A stretch of 64,000 bases of DNA from Cyanobium sp. NIES-981 (GTDB lineage: Bacteria > Cyanobacteriota > Cyanobacteriia > PCC-6307 > Cyanobiaceae): NCBI RefSeq assembly GCF_900088535.1, contig NZ_LT578417.1:1736001-1800000 (forward strand). Direction: 5' to 3'. The notes under the pieces were generated by a model that saw only the letters and a program-made list of their open reading frames with translations, was not told the origin of the DNA and did no database searches. Position 1 is the first letter of the stretch. Each line of letters starts with the position of its first letter. Shown piece after piece: positions 35,197 to 44,367 of the stretch. Made by a program: the position numbers and the translations under genes.

Positions 35197-36483
35197 TCAG
35201 GCAGGCTGCAGGGCCCGGGCCGGGGCATAGAGAGGGAAACGGCCGCAGAGCTGGGCCACCCGCTGCCGGCAGCGCTGTTCGATGGCGGTGTCCTCGGGGT
35301 TGAGGAGGCGATCGGCGATCACGTCGGCCACCTCACGGAACGCCTCCTCATCGAAGCCGCGGGTGGTGCAGGCGGCGGTGCCGAGCCGCAGGCCGCTGGT
35401 CACGAAGGGCGACTGGGGATCGAAGGGCACGGTGTTCTTGTTGGCGGTGATGTGCACATCACTCACCAGCAGGTCGGCCACCTTGCCGGTCATGCCGATG
35501 CCGCGCAGATCCAGCAGCACCAGATGGTTGTCGGTGCCGCCGCTCACCACGTCGATGCCCCGCTGCTGGATCCGGGCCGCCAGGGCCTGGGCATTGGCGA
35601 TCACCTGCTGGCTGTAGGCCCGGAAGGAAGGCTCAAGGGCCTCGCCGAAGGCCACGGCCTTGGCGGCGATCACGTGCTCCAGCGGACCGCCCTGGCTTCC
35701 CGGGAACACCGCCTTGTCGAACTGCTTGCCGAACTCGGCGTCGCGGCAGAGGATCAGGCCGCCGCGGGGGCCGCGCAGGGTCTTGTGGGTGGTGGTGGTC
35801 ACCACATCGCACACGGGCACCGGGTTGGGGTGCACGCCCGCGGCCACCAGGCCGGCGATGTGGGCCATGTCCGCCAGCAGGTAGGCGCCCACCTCATCGG
35901 CGATGGCGCGGAAGCCCTGGAAATCGATCGTGCGGGGGTAGGCCGAGTAGCCACACACGATCAGCTTCGGCCGGTGCTCCAGGGCCAGCTGGCGGATGGT
36001 GTCGAAATTGAGGCGCTGGGTGTCCGGATCCACGCCGTAGTGCACGGCCTTGAACCACTTGCCGCTCACGTTCACCGGCGAGCCGTGGGTGAGGTGGCCC
36101 CCATGGCTCAGATCCATGCCCAGGATCGTGTCGCCGGGCTGGAGCAGGGCCAGGAACACGGCGAAGTTGGCCTGGGCGCCGCTGTGGGGTTGCACGTTGG
36201 CCCAGGCGGCGCCGAACAGTTGCTTCGCCCGCTCGATCGCCAGCTCCTCAATGGCGTCCACGTGCTCGCAGCCGCCGTAGTAGCGCTTGTGGGGCAGGCC
36301 CTCGGCGTACTTGTTGGTGAGCACCGAGCCCTGGGCCTCCATCACGGCGCGGGAGGCGAAGTTCTCGGAGGCGATCAGCTCCAGGTGGGTCTGCTGGCGC
36401 TCCAGCTCCCTGCCGATCAGGGCGGCGATGGCGGGATCGCCGGCCGCCAGGGACTGATTGATCGCGGCGGCGGTGTCGGCCAT
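35197..36483 (-). CDS. glyA: Serine hydroxymethyltransferase
   Basis: A 428-residue pyridoxal-phosphate enzyme that interconverts serine and glycine and feeds methylenetetrahydrofolate to thymidylate and purine synthesis. Motifs are [58 protein letters not shown] and [16 protein letters not shown], with K234 the expected cofactor lysine. The ATG at 36483 gives the normal start; 17 further upstream codons are open but do not resemble the family. It lies about 100 bp downstream of the tRNA-Arg terminator on the same strand. Confidence 0.96.
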   Translation of the reverse strand: MADTAAAINQSLAAGDPAIAALIGRELERQQTHLELIASENFASRAVMEAQGSVLTNKYAEGLPHKRYYGGCEHVDAIEELAIERAKQLFGAAWANVQPHSGAQANFAVFLALLQPGDTILGMDLSHGGHLTHGSPVNVSGKWFKAVHYGVDPDTQRLNFDTIRQLALEHRPKLIVCGYSAYPRTIDFQGFRAIADEVGAYLLADMAHIAGLVAAGVHPNPVPVCDVVTTTTHKTLRGPRGGLILCRDAEFGKQFDKAVFPGSQGGPLEHVIAAKAVAFGEALEPSFRAYSQQVIANAQALAARIQQRGIDVVSGGTDNHLVLLDLRGIGMTGKVADLLVSDVHITANKNTVPFDPQSPFVTSGLRLGTAACTTRGFDEEAFREVADVIADRLLNPEDTAIEQRCRQRVAQLCGRFPLYAPARALQPA

Positions 36484-36584
36484 CGGAGCGGGGAGCGGTC
36501 TTTTTGGAATCGTAAGGAAGCGGGGTGCTCCCACCGCGGCAGGGACCCGCTGCTGCCCAACCGGGCGCCGGTCAGGAACGCGGC

Positions 36585-36612
36585 AAAAAAAACGCCCCGG
36601 CGGACCGGGGCG
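36585..36612 (-). terminator. Intrinsic terminator of tRNA-Arg
   Basis: An 8-bp GC-rich stem (36593-36600 with 36605-36612, loop CGGA on the plus strand) is followed on the minus strand by eight T residues (36592-36585). It lies 11 bp after the tRNA-Arg gene and before glyA, so it should end the tRNA transcript and leave glyA to its own promoter. Confidence 0.85.
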
Positions 36613-36623
36613 ATGGAGAGAAG

Positions 36624-36697
36624 CGCGCCTGGAGAGATTCGAACTCCCGACCCTCTGATCCGTAGTCAGATGCTCTAATCCGCTGAGCTACAAGCGC
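36624..36697 (-). tRNA. tRNA-Arg (anticodon ACG)
   Basis: The minus strand reads GCGCTTGTAGCTCAGCGGAT at its 5' end and closes with a seven-base acceptor partner, CAGGCGC, before discriminator G. The anticodon stem TCTGA/TCAGA encloses the loop CTACGGA, so the anticodon is ACG, read as ICG after deamination. The T arm holds GTTCGAATC. CCA is not encoded. A strong terminator follows directly. Confidence 0.95.
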
Positions 36698-36802
36698 ATG
36701 GGACCATTCTCACCGCATGGAGGGCCCATCCGTCAAACGGTCCGCCGGCGGTCCCACCCCTCCTGTGAGCCCACCCCTGCCGCGCACCCACCGAGCTTTC
36801 CC

Positions 36803-37042
36803 ATGCCCATCCGCTGGTACGGACCCGCCAATCCTGAGGACCCCACCTTCCGGCACTTCGAGCGGATCGTGAACCTCACCCTCCACGCCGCCCTGTTCTC
36901 GGCGATCAACAGCGGCCTGTGGGTGGTGCAGGAACTGCGCCACCCCTGGGGGCATCTCGGCATCTTCAGCCTGCTCTGGCTGGCGGCCCTGCTGGTGCAC
37001 GCTGGGGTGGTCGTCTCGTTGCGCCCCCGCAAGGAAGCATGA
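36803..37042 (+). CDS. Small two-helix membrane protein (cyanobacterial)
   Basis: A 79-residue protein starting at the ATG at 36803 (MPIRWYGPANPEDPTFRHFE). Two hydrophobic segments follow, LTLHAALFSAINSGLWVV and LGIFSLLWLAALLVHAGVVV, so it is probably a membrane hairpin of the 2TM type. Its stop overlaps the ATG of the DUF3181 gene (ATGA), suggesting the two are made together. The function is unknown. Confidence 0.65.
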   Translation: MPIRWYGPANPEDPTFRHFERIVNLTLHAALFSAINSGLWVVQELRHPWGHLGIFSLLWLAALLVHAGVVVSLRPRKEA

Positions 37043-37329
37043 GCCTCTCCGCCAGCGACCTCAAGGATCTGGAAGTGGCCCTGGCCGACAGGCTCTACCT
37101 GCAGGTGGCGGGCTGGCACCTCTACCTCGGCGATGCCGGGCTGGCGCAGGAGCTGGCGATCGAGTGCGCCGCCCGGCTGCAGGCCGGCTGCAGCGTGTGC
37201 GCCCGCCAGGCGCTCGAGGCGGTGCAGGTGCCGATCGGGGGCGGCAGCACCCGCCTGCCCCTGGCCCGGCTGGTGCCGGCGGGGCAGCTGCGCGACCTGG
37301 AGGAGGTGCTCGAACCCTTTTGCCGATAG
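37039..37329 (+). CDS. DUF3181 family protein
   Basis: A 96-residue soluble protein of a cyanobacteria-only family. The segment ADRLYLQVAGWHLYLGDAGLAQELA (about 15-39), with its WHLYL core, is the family hallmark. The rest holds VPIGGGSTRLPLARLVP and a Leu/Glu-rich C-terminus. The start at 37039 overlaps the stop of the preceding gene. No activity is known. Confidence 0.72.
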   Translation: MSLSASDLKDLEVALADRLYLQVAGWHLYLGDAGLAQELAIECAARLQAGCSVCARQALEAVQVPIGGGSTRLPLARLVPAGQLRDLEEVLEPFCR

Positions 37330-37353
37330 TGTTGCGGCCACCGCGAGCGGGCC

Positions 37354-37614
37354 GTGCTGCTGATCGAGGTCACCAACGCCCGCGACGTGGTGGGCCAGCG
37401 CCTCGGTCGCCTCGGCAGCCGGCTGATCGGCAAGGTGGTGGACGCCGAGGCCCAGGTGGAGAAAGCCCTCATCCAGGAGCTGGAAACGGCCTTCCGCGAG
37501 TTCGGCATCGAGGCCCGCATCGTGTCGGTGCAGGGCGCCCAGCTGCTGGGCCGCTCCCACCTGGAACTTCCCCTGCAGGTGCGGGAAGACCGCCAGGTGG
37601 GCCCTCCCGCCTGA
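37354..37614 (+). CDS. Conserved small cyanobacterial protein, unknown function
   Basis: An 86-residue protein starting with GTG at 37354, 24 bp after the DUF3181 gene. It has a charged helical middle (GKVVDAEAQVEKALIQELETAFREFGIEARIVSVQGAQLLGRSHLELPLQVREDRQ) and no membrane segment, signal or cysteine. I recognise no named family. Its codon use resembles its neighbours, and the placement in a tight plus-strand run of small genes supports it being real. Confidence 0.6.
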   Translation: MLLIEVTNARDVVGQRLGRLGSRLIGKVVDAEAQVEKALIQELETAFREFGIEARIVSVQGAQLLGRSHLELPLQVREDRQVGPPA

Positions 37615-37632
37615 GCCCTGGAGCGGGTCCGC

Positions 37633-39255
37633 TCAACGTCCGCCCCACCTGGGCAGGCGGCGGCTGAACTGGCTCACCACCTGCTCCGCCTCGGGCACCC
37701 CGGCCCTGTGGGCCAGAAGGCCGTACACCAGCAGCCCGACACCGCTGCTCAGGCCCGTCTGCAGCAGCCGCCCCAGCAGGTCCGTCGGCCAGCTCACGGT
37801 GGTGGCCAGCGCCCAGGCCGCCGCGGCCCCCAGCAGCGCGGCGCCCAGCAGCAGGCCGCTGTCCCGGCCCCAGGCCAGCAACGGCAGGCCCTGCAGCCGC
37901 ACCTGAAGCGCCAGCAGCAGCCCGGCGCAGGTGATCAGATTCACCGCCACCGTGGCGAGCACCAGCCCGGCGGCGCCGGCGTAGAGCACCGGCAGCAGCG
38001 GCTCGCCCCAGGGCGTGGGCCCGCCCACGAAGGCCCAGCAGAACAGGGCGTTGAGGCCGATCCCCGCCAGCGACCAGCGGAAGGGGGTGACGCCATCGCC
38101 AAGGGCGTAGAACACGCGCACGAGCACGTCGCGGGCCAGGTAGGCCGGCATGCCGATGCCGTAGGCCATCAGCAGCTGGCCCACCAGGGTGGCGGCGCCG
38201 GCATCGAAGGCGCCGCGCTCGTAGATCAGGGCCACGATCGGCACCGCCAGCGCCGCCATCAGGGCCCCGAGCGGCAGCATCGAGGCGTTGGAGAGCATCA
38301 GGCCCTGGCGGATGCGGGCCACCAGCTCAGGGCGGTCCTCCGGCGCCGTCAGGCGGGCATACACCGGCAGCAGCGGCACCAGCAGCGCGTTGGAGATCAA
38401 CCCCAGGGGCGTCTGCACCAGCAGGTTGGCGTAGCCGAGCCCCGCCGCCGCCGCCGGGATGCCCGAGGCGAAGAACAGCGACACGAACACGTTGATCTGC
38501 AGCATGCCGGAGGAGAGCGTCGCCGGGCCCATCACCTGCAGCACCTCCCTCACGCCGGGGTCCTGCCAGTCCCACACCAGCCGGAAGCGGTGCAGACCCT
38601 GACGGGCCAGGGCGGGCAGCTGGATCAGCCACTGCAGCACCGCCCCCACCGTGGTGCTGGCGGCGAGCACCACGCCGCCGATCAGGGCGTTCTCCGGCAG
38701 GGTGATCGCCGAGCCCAGCTGCCACCAGAGCAGGGCCAGGCCAGCGATCACCGCCACGCTGGAGAGCAGCGGACTCACCGAGGGCAGCCAGAACTCATCG
38801 GCCGCGTTGAGGGCGCCGAAACCCAGCCCGATCAGACCGGCGAACAGGGCCATCGGCGCCATCCAGCGCAGCTCCACCACGGCGATGGCGTGGCGCTCCG
38901 CGTCCAGACCCGGGCCCACCAGGGTGATCAGCGGATCGGCCGCCAGCAGCAGGATCAGGGTGACCACCAGCAGGCCGGCCCCCACCAGGGTGTTGATCGC
39001 CGCCAGCACATGGGCCCCCTGCTCGCGGGGACGCCGGGCCAGCACGCTCACCATGGCGCTGTGGAAGGGCCCGTTGATGCCGCCCAGCAGAATCAGCAGG
39101 AAACCCGGCAGCACATAGGCGTAGTTGTAGGCGTCATAGGCGGCACCCACACCGAAGGCGGCGGCGATGGCCTGCTGCCGCACCAGACCGGCCACCTTGC
39201 TGATCGCGGTGGCCACGGCCACGATCAGGGCAATGCGGCGCAGGGATTGGGGCAT
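37633..39255 (-). CDS. murJ: Lipid II flippase MurJ (MviN)
   Basis: A 540-residue protein with about 14 membrane helices that moves the peptidoglycan precursor lipid II across the inner membrane. The N-terminus RRIALIVAVATAISKVAGLVRQQAIAAAFGVGAAYDAYNYAYVLPGFLLILLGG is typical, with its Arg in helix 1 and the following loop. QTPLGLISNALLVPLLPVYARL and ERGAFDA motifs are also present. It is divergent from sfsA, with 76 bp between starts. Confidence 0.92.
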   Translation of the reverse strand: MPQSLRRIALIVAVATAISKVAGLVRQQAIAAAFGVGAAYDAYNYAYVLPGFLLILLGGINGPFHSAMVSVLARRPREQGAHVLAAINTLVGAGLLVVTLILLLAADPLITLVGPGLDAERHAIAVVELRWMAPMALFAGLIGLGFGALNAADEFWLPSVSPLLSSVAVIAGLALLWWQLGSAITLPENALIGGVVLAASTTVGAVLQWLIQLPALARQGLHRFRLVWDWQDPGVREVLQVMGPATLSSGMLQINVFVSLFFASGIPAAAAGLGYANLLVQTPLGLISNALLVPLLPVYARLTAPEDRPELVARIRQGLMLSNASMLPLGALMAALAVPIVALIYERGAFDAGAATLVGQLLMAYGIGMPAYLARDVLVRVFYALGDGVTPFRWSLAGIGLNALFCWAFVGGPTPWGEPLLPVLYAGAAGLVLATVAVNLITCAGLLLALQVRLQGLPLLAWGRDSGLLLGAALLGAAAAWALATTVSWPTDLLGRLLQTGLSSGVGLLVYGLLAHRAGVPEAEQVVSQFSRRLPRWGGR

Positions 39256-39331
39256 CGGTCCGGACCGGATGGCCCGTCAGCTCGAGCGGCAGTATGGCGG
39301 GCATCCCCCTGGCAGCCCTGCCTTGCCCGTG

Positions 39332-40087
39332 ATGGCCCCGCAGATCCTGGCGTTCCCGCCGCTCGTGGAGGGGGTGCTGCTCAAGCGCTACAAGCGCTTC
39401 CTGGCAGATGTGCAGCTCGATGACGGCGCCGTGGTGACCGCCCACTGCCCCAACACCGGCCCGATGACCGGCGTGCTGCTGCCGGGCGGGCGGGTGCGGC
39501 TGCGCCACGACCCCTCGCCCAGCCGCAAGCTGGCCTGGACCTGGGAGCAGGCCGAGGTGCCCGGCGCCGGCGGCGAGCCGGTGTGGGTGGGCGTCAACAC
39601 GGCGCTGCCGAACCGGCTGGTGCGGGCCGCGGTCGAGGCCGGCTGCCTCGAGGCCCAGCTGGGGCCCATCGGCGCCATCCGGGCCGAGGTGCCCTACGGC
39701 GAGGGCCGCCGCAGCCGCATCGATCTGCTGCTCACCCCTGCCGAAGGGGCTCCGGACCCGCGGCCCATCTATCTGGAGGTGAAGAACACCACCTGGACCC
39801 GGGGTTCGCTGGCCCTGTTTCCCGACACGGTGACCGAGCGGGGCCAGAAGCACCTGGTGGAACTCACCGCCTTGCTGCCGGAGGCCCGCGCCGTGCTGCT
39901 GCCCTGTCTCAGCCGCAGCGACGTGGACCGCTTCGCTCCCGGCGACTCCGCCGATCCCCGCTACGGCGAGCTGTTCCGCGCCGCCCTGGAGGCGGGCGTG
40001 GAGGTGCTGCCGTGTGTGTTCGGCTTCACGGCCACCGGCGTGCACTGGCAGGGCCTGGCGGCCGTGGAGCCGCGGGAGCCGGCCTGA
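39332..40087 (+). CDS. sfsA: SfsA (sugar fermentation stimulation) family protein
   Basis: A 251-residue protein with the family motifs LVEGVLLKRYKRFLADVQLDDG, VTAHCPNTGPMTGVLLPG, VEVPYGEGRRSRIDLLL-like, YLEVKNTTW, and FPDTVTERGQKHLVELT. The family has a nuclease-like fold with Asp, Glu and Lys in these motifs and has been linked to sugar metabolism in E. coli, but its true substrate is unclear. The ATG at 39332 was chosen because the family opens at FPPLVEGVL; earlier starts lie within the murJ 5' end. Confidence 0.9.
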   Translation: MAPQILAFPPLVEGVLLKRYKRFLADVQLDDGAVVTAHCPNTGPMTGVLLPGGRVRLRHDPSPSRKLAWTWEQAEVPGAGGEPVWVGVNTALPNRLVRAAVEAGCLEAQLGPIGAIRAEVPYGEGRRSRIDLLLTPAEGAPDPRPIYLEVKNTTWTRGSLALFPDTVTERGQKHLVELTALLPEARAVLLPCLSRSDVDRFAPGDSADPRYGELFRAALEAGVEVLPCVFGFTATGVHWQGLAAVEPREPA

Positions 40088-40162
40088 GTCCGCCGCGGCC
40101 GCCGCCTTTCCGGCAGCCTCCCGCCGTGCCCCATAGAGTTCCCCCACTGCCCAGGGGCTGCC

Positions 40163-41389
40163 GTGGATACCCGTGCCTTCAAGCGCTCGCTGCACCATTC
40201 CGAGCGGTACAACCGCCGTGGCTTCGGCCTGGGCGAGGAGGTGGCGGGCAGCCTCGAGCAGGCCTACCAGAGCGATCTGGTGGCCAAGCTGCGGGAAAAC
40301 GGCTACGCCCTCCAGCGGGGACGGCTCACGGTGCGCCTGGCGGAGGCCTTCGGTTTCTGCTGGGGGGTGGAGCGGGCCGTGGCCATGGCCTACGAAACCC
40401 GGCGGCACTATCCGAGCGAGCGGATCTGGATCACCAACGAGATCATCCACAACCCCTCGGTGAACGACCATCTGCGCGAGATGAACGTGCAGTTCATCCC
40501 CGTGGATGGGGGGGTGAAGGACTTCTCCGATGTGGCCAGCGGCGATGTGGTGATCCTGCCGGCCTTCGGCGCCACCGTGCAGGAGATGCAGCTCCTGAAT
40601 GAGCGGGGCTGCCACATCGTGGACACCACCTGCCCCTGGGTATCCAAGGTGTGGAACACCGTGGAGAAGCACAAGAAGCACGCCTTCACCTCGATCATCC
40701 ACGGCAAGGTGAAGCACGAGGAAACCCTGGCCACCAGCAGCTTCGCGGGCACCTACCTGGTGGTGCTGGATCTGGCGGAAGCCCAGCTGGTGTGCGACTA
40801 CGTGCTGCTGGGGGCCCGGGACGTCGACGCCGCCACCCGGCAGTCAGCCCGCGAGGCCTTCATGGCCTGCTTTGCCAAGGCCTGCTCGCCGGGCTTCGAT
40901 CCGGACCGCGATCTGATCCGGGTTGGCGTGGCCAACCAGACCACCATGCTCAAGAGCGAGACCGAGGAGATCGGTCGGCTGGTGGAGCGCACCATGCTGC
41001 AGCGCTACGGCCCGGCCGAGCTGAACGAGCACTTCCTCGCGTTCAACACGATCTGCGACGCCACCCAGGAGCGGCAGGACGCCATGTTCGCCCTGGTGGA
41101 TGAACCCCTGGATCTGATGGTGGTCATCGGCGGATACAACTCCTCCAACACCACCCACCTGCAGGAGATCGCCGTGAGCCGCGGCATCCGCTCCTTCCAC
41201 ATCGACACCCCCGAGCGCATCGGGCCGGGCAACCGCATCGAGCACAAACCGCTGGGCGGTGACCTGCAGCTGGAGGAGCCGTTCCTGCCCGCCGGACCGA
41301 TCCGGGTGGGCATCACCTCGGGAGCCTCCACACCCGACCGGATCGTGGAAGCGGTGATCGAGCGCCTGATCGAGCTCTGCGAGGCCTGA
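40163..41389 (+). CDS. ispH: 4-hydroxy-3-methylbut-2-enyl diphosphate reductase
   Basis: A 408-residue enzyme of the last step of the MEP pathway, giving IPP and DMAPP for carotenoids, quinones and chlorophyll tails. The three cluster cysteines are C66 in [14 protein letters not shown]157 in [12 protein letters not shown] and C298 in [14 protein letters not shown]. The N-terminal 55-residue extension ([11 protein letters not shown]) is typical of cyanobacterial and plant forms. The start is the GTG at 40163. Confidence 0.96.
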   Translation: MDTRAFKRSLHHSERYNRRGFGLGEEVAGSLEQAYQSDLVAKLRENGYALQRGRLTVRLAEAFGFCWGVERAVAMAYETRRHYPSERIWITNEIIHNPSVNDHLREMNVQFIPVDGGVKDFSDVASGDVVILPAFGATVQEMQLLNERGCHIVDTTCPWVSKVWNTVEKHKKHAFTSIIHGKVKHEETLATSSFAGTYLVVLDLAEAQLVCDYVLLGARDVDAATRQSAREAFMACFAKACSPGFDPDRDLIRVGVANQTTMLKSETEEIGRLVERTMLQRYGPAELNEHFLAFNTICDATQERQDAMFALVDEPLDLMVVIGGYNSSNTTHLQEIAVSRGIRSFHIDTPERIGPGNRIEHKPLGGDLQLEEPFLPAGPIRVGITSGASTPDRIVEAVIERLIELCEA

Positions 41390-41530
41390 AGGCCAGGCCA
41401 GGCCGGCAGGTCGCCGCTGTCGCGCTCGCTGCCGCCGGCGCGGCCGTGGGGCCCTACATTGATGCCGGTTCCGGTCGGGGTCCAGCGGATTCCTGCCCAC
41501 CACCTGTCCCCGTAGTTCCGTCCGTCGCTG

Positions 41531-42181
41531 TTGTCGTCCACCCCCCTGTCGACGGCACCATCCGAACCGGCCAGCCGCGCCGATACGCAGACCCTGCGCC
41601 ATGCGGATGATCCGCGGGTCAAGTGCTACCGCAGCCACTTCGCCGACCTGATGGAGATGCGGGCCGCCGACGCCACGGTGGCCCAGTACCTGGACCGCCA
41701 TGAGGGCTGGTTCCGGCGCTGTGCGGCGCCGATGGCCGTGACGCCCCTGGGCAGCAACGGCTACAGCCTCACCCTCGGCCGCTTCGGCAATTTCGGCTTC
41801 GAGGTGGAACCCACCATCGGCCTGGAGCTGCTGCCCCAGAGCCAGGGGATCTACCGCATTCTCACCGTGCCCGCGGCCGGCGGCGCCGGGAGCATGGACA
41901 ACCTCTACGACGTGGACTTCAGGGCCTCCCTGCGGCTGGACAGCGCGGAAGCCGAGGTGCAGCCCACCACTCTGGTGCGCTGGGAGCTGGACCTGAGCGT
42001 GTGGATCCGGCTTCCCGGGGTGATCACGCTGCTGCCGGAGGGCCTGGTGCAGAGCAGCGGAGAACATCTGCTGCGCCAGATCGTGCGCCAGATTTCCCGG
42101 CGCCTCACCTGGAAGGTCCAGGAGGACTTCCACGCCAGCCATGGGCTGGATTGCCCGCCGCGGCAGCGGGCCCAGTTCTGA
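41531..42181 (+). CDS. DUF1997 family protein
   Basis: A protein of about 216 residues. After a variable Ser/Thr/Pro-rich stretch come CYRSHFADLMEMRAADATVAQYLDRHEGWFRRCAAPM, GSNGYSLTLGRFGNFGFEVEPTIGLELLP and WELDLSVWIRLPGVITLLPEGLVQSSGEHLLRQIVRQISRRL, a plan seen in DUF1997 proteins of cyanobacteria and plastids. The fold resembles START/SRPBCC lipid-binding proteins. The TTG at 41531 is the assumed start; the true one could lie a few codons later. It follows ispH after 141 bp. Confidence 0.78.
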   Translation: MSSTPLSTAPSEPASRADTQTLRHADDPRVKCYRSHFADLMEMRAADATVAQYLDRHEGWFRRCAAPMAVTPLGSNGYSLTLGRFGNFGFEVEPTIGLELLPQSQGIYRILTVPAAGGAGSMDNLYDVDFRASLRLDSAEAEVQPTTLVRWELDLSVWIRLPGVITLLPEGLVQSSGEHLLRQIVRQISRRLTWKVQEDFHASHGLDCPPRQRAQF

Positions 42182-42201
42182 GCCTCAGGCCGGTCCGATG
42201 A

Positions 42202-42669
42202 TCAGGCCGGCCGGTTCTCCCAGATCTTGTTGAGGATCTGCATGCCGCTCACGGCCTGCCAGAGGAACAGGGTGACCATGAGCATGTTGAGGCCCACGTG
42301 GGCCTTGCGGGCGATGAGGTTGCCGTGCTGCATGAGCGGCGTGAGCGAAGCGGCCAGCACGATCAGGCAGGTCATGGTGATGCCCACCAGCAGGTGGGGG
42401 CCCACGAACAGCTTGCCGTTGTTCAGGTAGGTGACGGCCATCCCCCCGAAGGTGCCCAGCACCAGCAGGGCCAGCAGGATGCTGCCCACCTGGAAGTGGC
42501 GCTTGGCGTAGTGCCCCTTGATCAGCAGCTTGCGGGTCTCGGCGTCGGGGGCGGTGCGCGTCTTCTTGGCCTTGATGCCGAGGAACATCCCGTAGCCGGA
42601 CACCCCCAGCAGACTCCACATCATCAGGGGATGGAGGAAGTTGAGGTTGTAGGCGAGCGACTCAGGCAT
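42202..42669 (-). CDS. DUF4079 membrane protein
   Basis: A 155-residue protein with four hydrophobic helices, beginning MPESLAYNLNFLHPLMMWSLLG. KGHYAKRHFQVGSILLALLVLG, GPHLLVGITMTCLIVLAASL and ARKAHVGLNMLMVTLFLWQAVSGMQIL contain the conserved His residues that suggest haem b binding like cytochrome b561. This is the cyanobacterial DUF4079 type; the electron partner is unknown. Upstream lies an unusual 47-nt purine run on the plus strand (pyrimidine on the mRNA side). Confidence 0.8.
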   Translation of the reverse strand: MPESLAYNLNFLHPLMMWSLLGVSGYGMFLGIKAKKTRTAPDAETRKLLIKGHYAKRHFQVGSILLALLVLGTFGGMAVTYLNNGKLFVGPHLLVGITMTCLIVLAASLTPLMQHGNLIARKAHVGLNMLMVTLFLWQAVSGMQILNKIWENRPA

Positions 42670-42678
42670 GGCGTGGCT

Positions 42679-42725
42679 GGGGGGAAGGAGGAGGAGGAGG
42701 AGGAGAAGAAGAGGAAGGAAGGAGG
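42679..42725. repeat. 47-nt purine-only tract with GGA repeats
   Basis: The plus strand from 42679 to 42725 contains only A and G, with GGA and AGG repeats. On the minus strand this is a pyrimidine tract directly before the DUF4079 start at 42669, so the leader of that mRNA would be all C and U with no Shine-Dalgarno sequence. Such tracts can adopt triplex structures. Confidence 0.75.
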
Positions 42726-42749
42726 CGATGCAGCGAAGCTACAACTGAG

Positions 42750-42786
42750 CAGGGTTGGCGTGCCCAGGGTTGGCGTGCCCAGGGTT
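42750..42786. repeat. 15-bp tandem repeat (2.4 copies)
   Basis: CAGGGTTGGCGTGCC occurs twice in direct succession (42750-42764 and 42765-42779), followed by a partial third copy, CAGGGTT. The run ends at the purH stop codon region (42787) between purH and the DUF4079 gene. Confidence 0.9.
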
Positions 42787-44367
42787 TCAGTGGAGGAAGT
42801 GACGCCGCCCGGTCACCACCATCGCCATCCCGAGTTCATCGCAGGCGCGGATGGAATCCTTGTCACGCACGCTGCCACCCGGCTGGATCACGGCACGGAC
42901 CCCGTAGCCGGCCGCCAGCCTCACCGTGTCGTCGAACGGGAAGAAGCCGTCGCTGGCCAGCACGGCCCCCTGGGCCCGATCACCCGCCGCCTCCAGGGCC
43001 AGCCGGGCCGAACCCACCCGGTTCATCTGCCCCGCACCCACCCCCAGGCTCTGGCCGTCGCGCGCCACGGTGATGGCGTTCGAGCGCACGTGCCGCACCA
43101 GCTTCCAGGCGAAGCGCAGATCGGCGAGCTCCTGGGGCGTGGGCTGGCGAACACTCACCACCTCCCAGGCGCTCTGCTCCACCGGCCGGTCGTCGAGGTC
43201 CTGGGCGAGCACACCGCCCAGCACGGTGCGCACCTGCTGGCGGGAGGCCCGCCCGATCGCCTCGGGGGCCAGTTGCAGCAGCCGCAGATTGGCCTTGGCC
43301 GCCAGGGTCTGCCTGGCTTCCGGCCGGAAGTCCGGGGCCACCACACATTCCAGGAACAGGCTGGTGAGATGGGCGGCGGTGGCGGCATCCACCGGGGTGT
43401 TGAGCGCCACGATGCCGCCGAAGGCGGAGAGGCGGTCGGCCGCGAGGGCACGGGCCAGCGCATCGGCGCAGCCACTGCCGACGGCCACCCCGCAGGGATT
43501 GGTGTGCTTCACCACCACCGCCGCCGGCTGCGCCGCCGGGCCGTAGCCGAACTCCCGCACGGTCGCCAGGGCCGCGTCCAGATCGATCAGGTTGTTGTAG
43601 CTCAGCTCCTTGCCCTGCAGCTGCAGGGCTGCGCCCCAGCCGGCCTCGGGCGCGCTGTACCAGACGGCACTCTGATGGGGATTCTCGCCATAGCGGAGGG
43701 ACTGACGGGCCGGCAGCTGCAGCTCCAGGGGCGGGCTGGCAGGCGCCTCCTGCCGGTTTGCCTCCGCCGGCTGGGCCGCCGGGGCCGTGAGCCGGGTCGC
43801 CAGCCAGGTGCTGATGGCGGCGTCGTAGGCGGCGGTGTGCTCGAAGGCCTCCAGGGCGAGGCGGCGCCGCAGCGCCTGGTTCAGATCGCCCCGGGCCAGG
43901 GCCTCCAGGAAACCGGGATACTGGGCCGGACTGGTCAGCACCACCACGTCGGCGTGGTTCTTGGCAGCGGCCCGCACCATGGCCGGACCGCCGATGTCGA
44001 TGTTCTCGATGGCGGTCTCGAACGACACCGCCGGATCGGCCACGGTTTCACGGAAGGGGTACAGGTTCACCACCACCACGTCGATCAGGGGGATGTCCTG
44101 GGCCTGCAGATCGGCCTGGTGGGCGGCGTCGTCACGCCGGGCCAGGATGCCCCCATGGACGCGGGGATGGAGGGTCTTCACCCGCCCCCCCAGGATTTCG
44201 GGCGCGCCGGTGTGATCCGCCACCTTGGTCACCGGCAGGCCGGCCGCCTTCAGCGCCGCCGCCGTGCCGCCGCTGGAGATCAGCTGGAAGCCCGCCTCCA
44301 GCAGCCCCTGGGCCAGGGGCACCAGACCATCCTTGTTGGACACGCTCAGGAGAGCCGTGGGTGCCAT
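42787..44367 (-). CDS. purH: Bifunctional AICAR transformylase / IMP cyclohydrolase
   Basis: A 526-residue enzyme for the last two steps of IMP synthesis. The N-terminal MGS-like cyclohydrolase domain ([54 protein letters not shown]) spans about 1-200. The C-terminal transformylase domain ([48 protein letters not shown]) ends with DGFFPFDD and the FLH tail. The start codon shares its CATG with that of the divergent carboxylesterase gene. Confidence 0.96.
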   Translation of the reverse strand: MAPTALLSVSNKDGLVPLAQGLLEAGFQLISSGGTAAALKAAGLPVTKVADHTGAPEILGGRVKTLHPRVHGGILARRDDAAHQADLQAQDIPLIDVVVVNLYPFRETVADPAVSFETAIENIDIGGPAMVRAAAKNHADVVVLTSPAQYPGFLEALARGDLNQALRRRLALEAFEHTAAYDAAISTWLATRLTAPAAQPAEANRQEAPASPPLELQLPARQSLRYGENPHQSAVWYSAPEAGWGAALQLQGKELSYNNLIDLDAALATVREFGYGPAAQPAAVVVKHTNPCGVAVGSGCADALARALAADRLSAFGGIVALNTPVDAATAAHLTSLFLECVVAPDFRPEARQTLAAKANLRLLQLAPEAIGRASRQQVRTVLGGVLAQDLDDRPVEQSAWEVVSVRQPTPQELADLRFAWKLVRHVRSNAITVARDGQSLGVGAGQMNRVGSARLALEAAGDRAQGAVLASDGFFPFDDTVRLAAGYGVRAVIQPGGSVRDKDSIRACDELGMAMVVTGRRHFLH

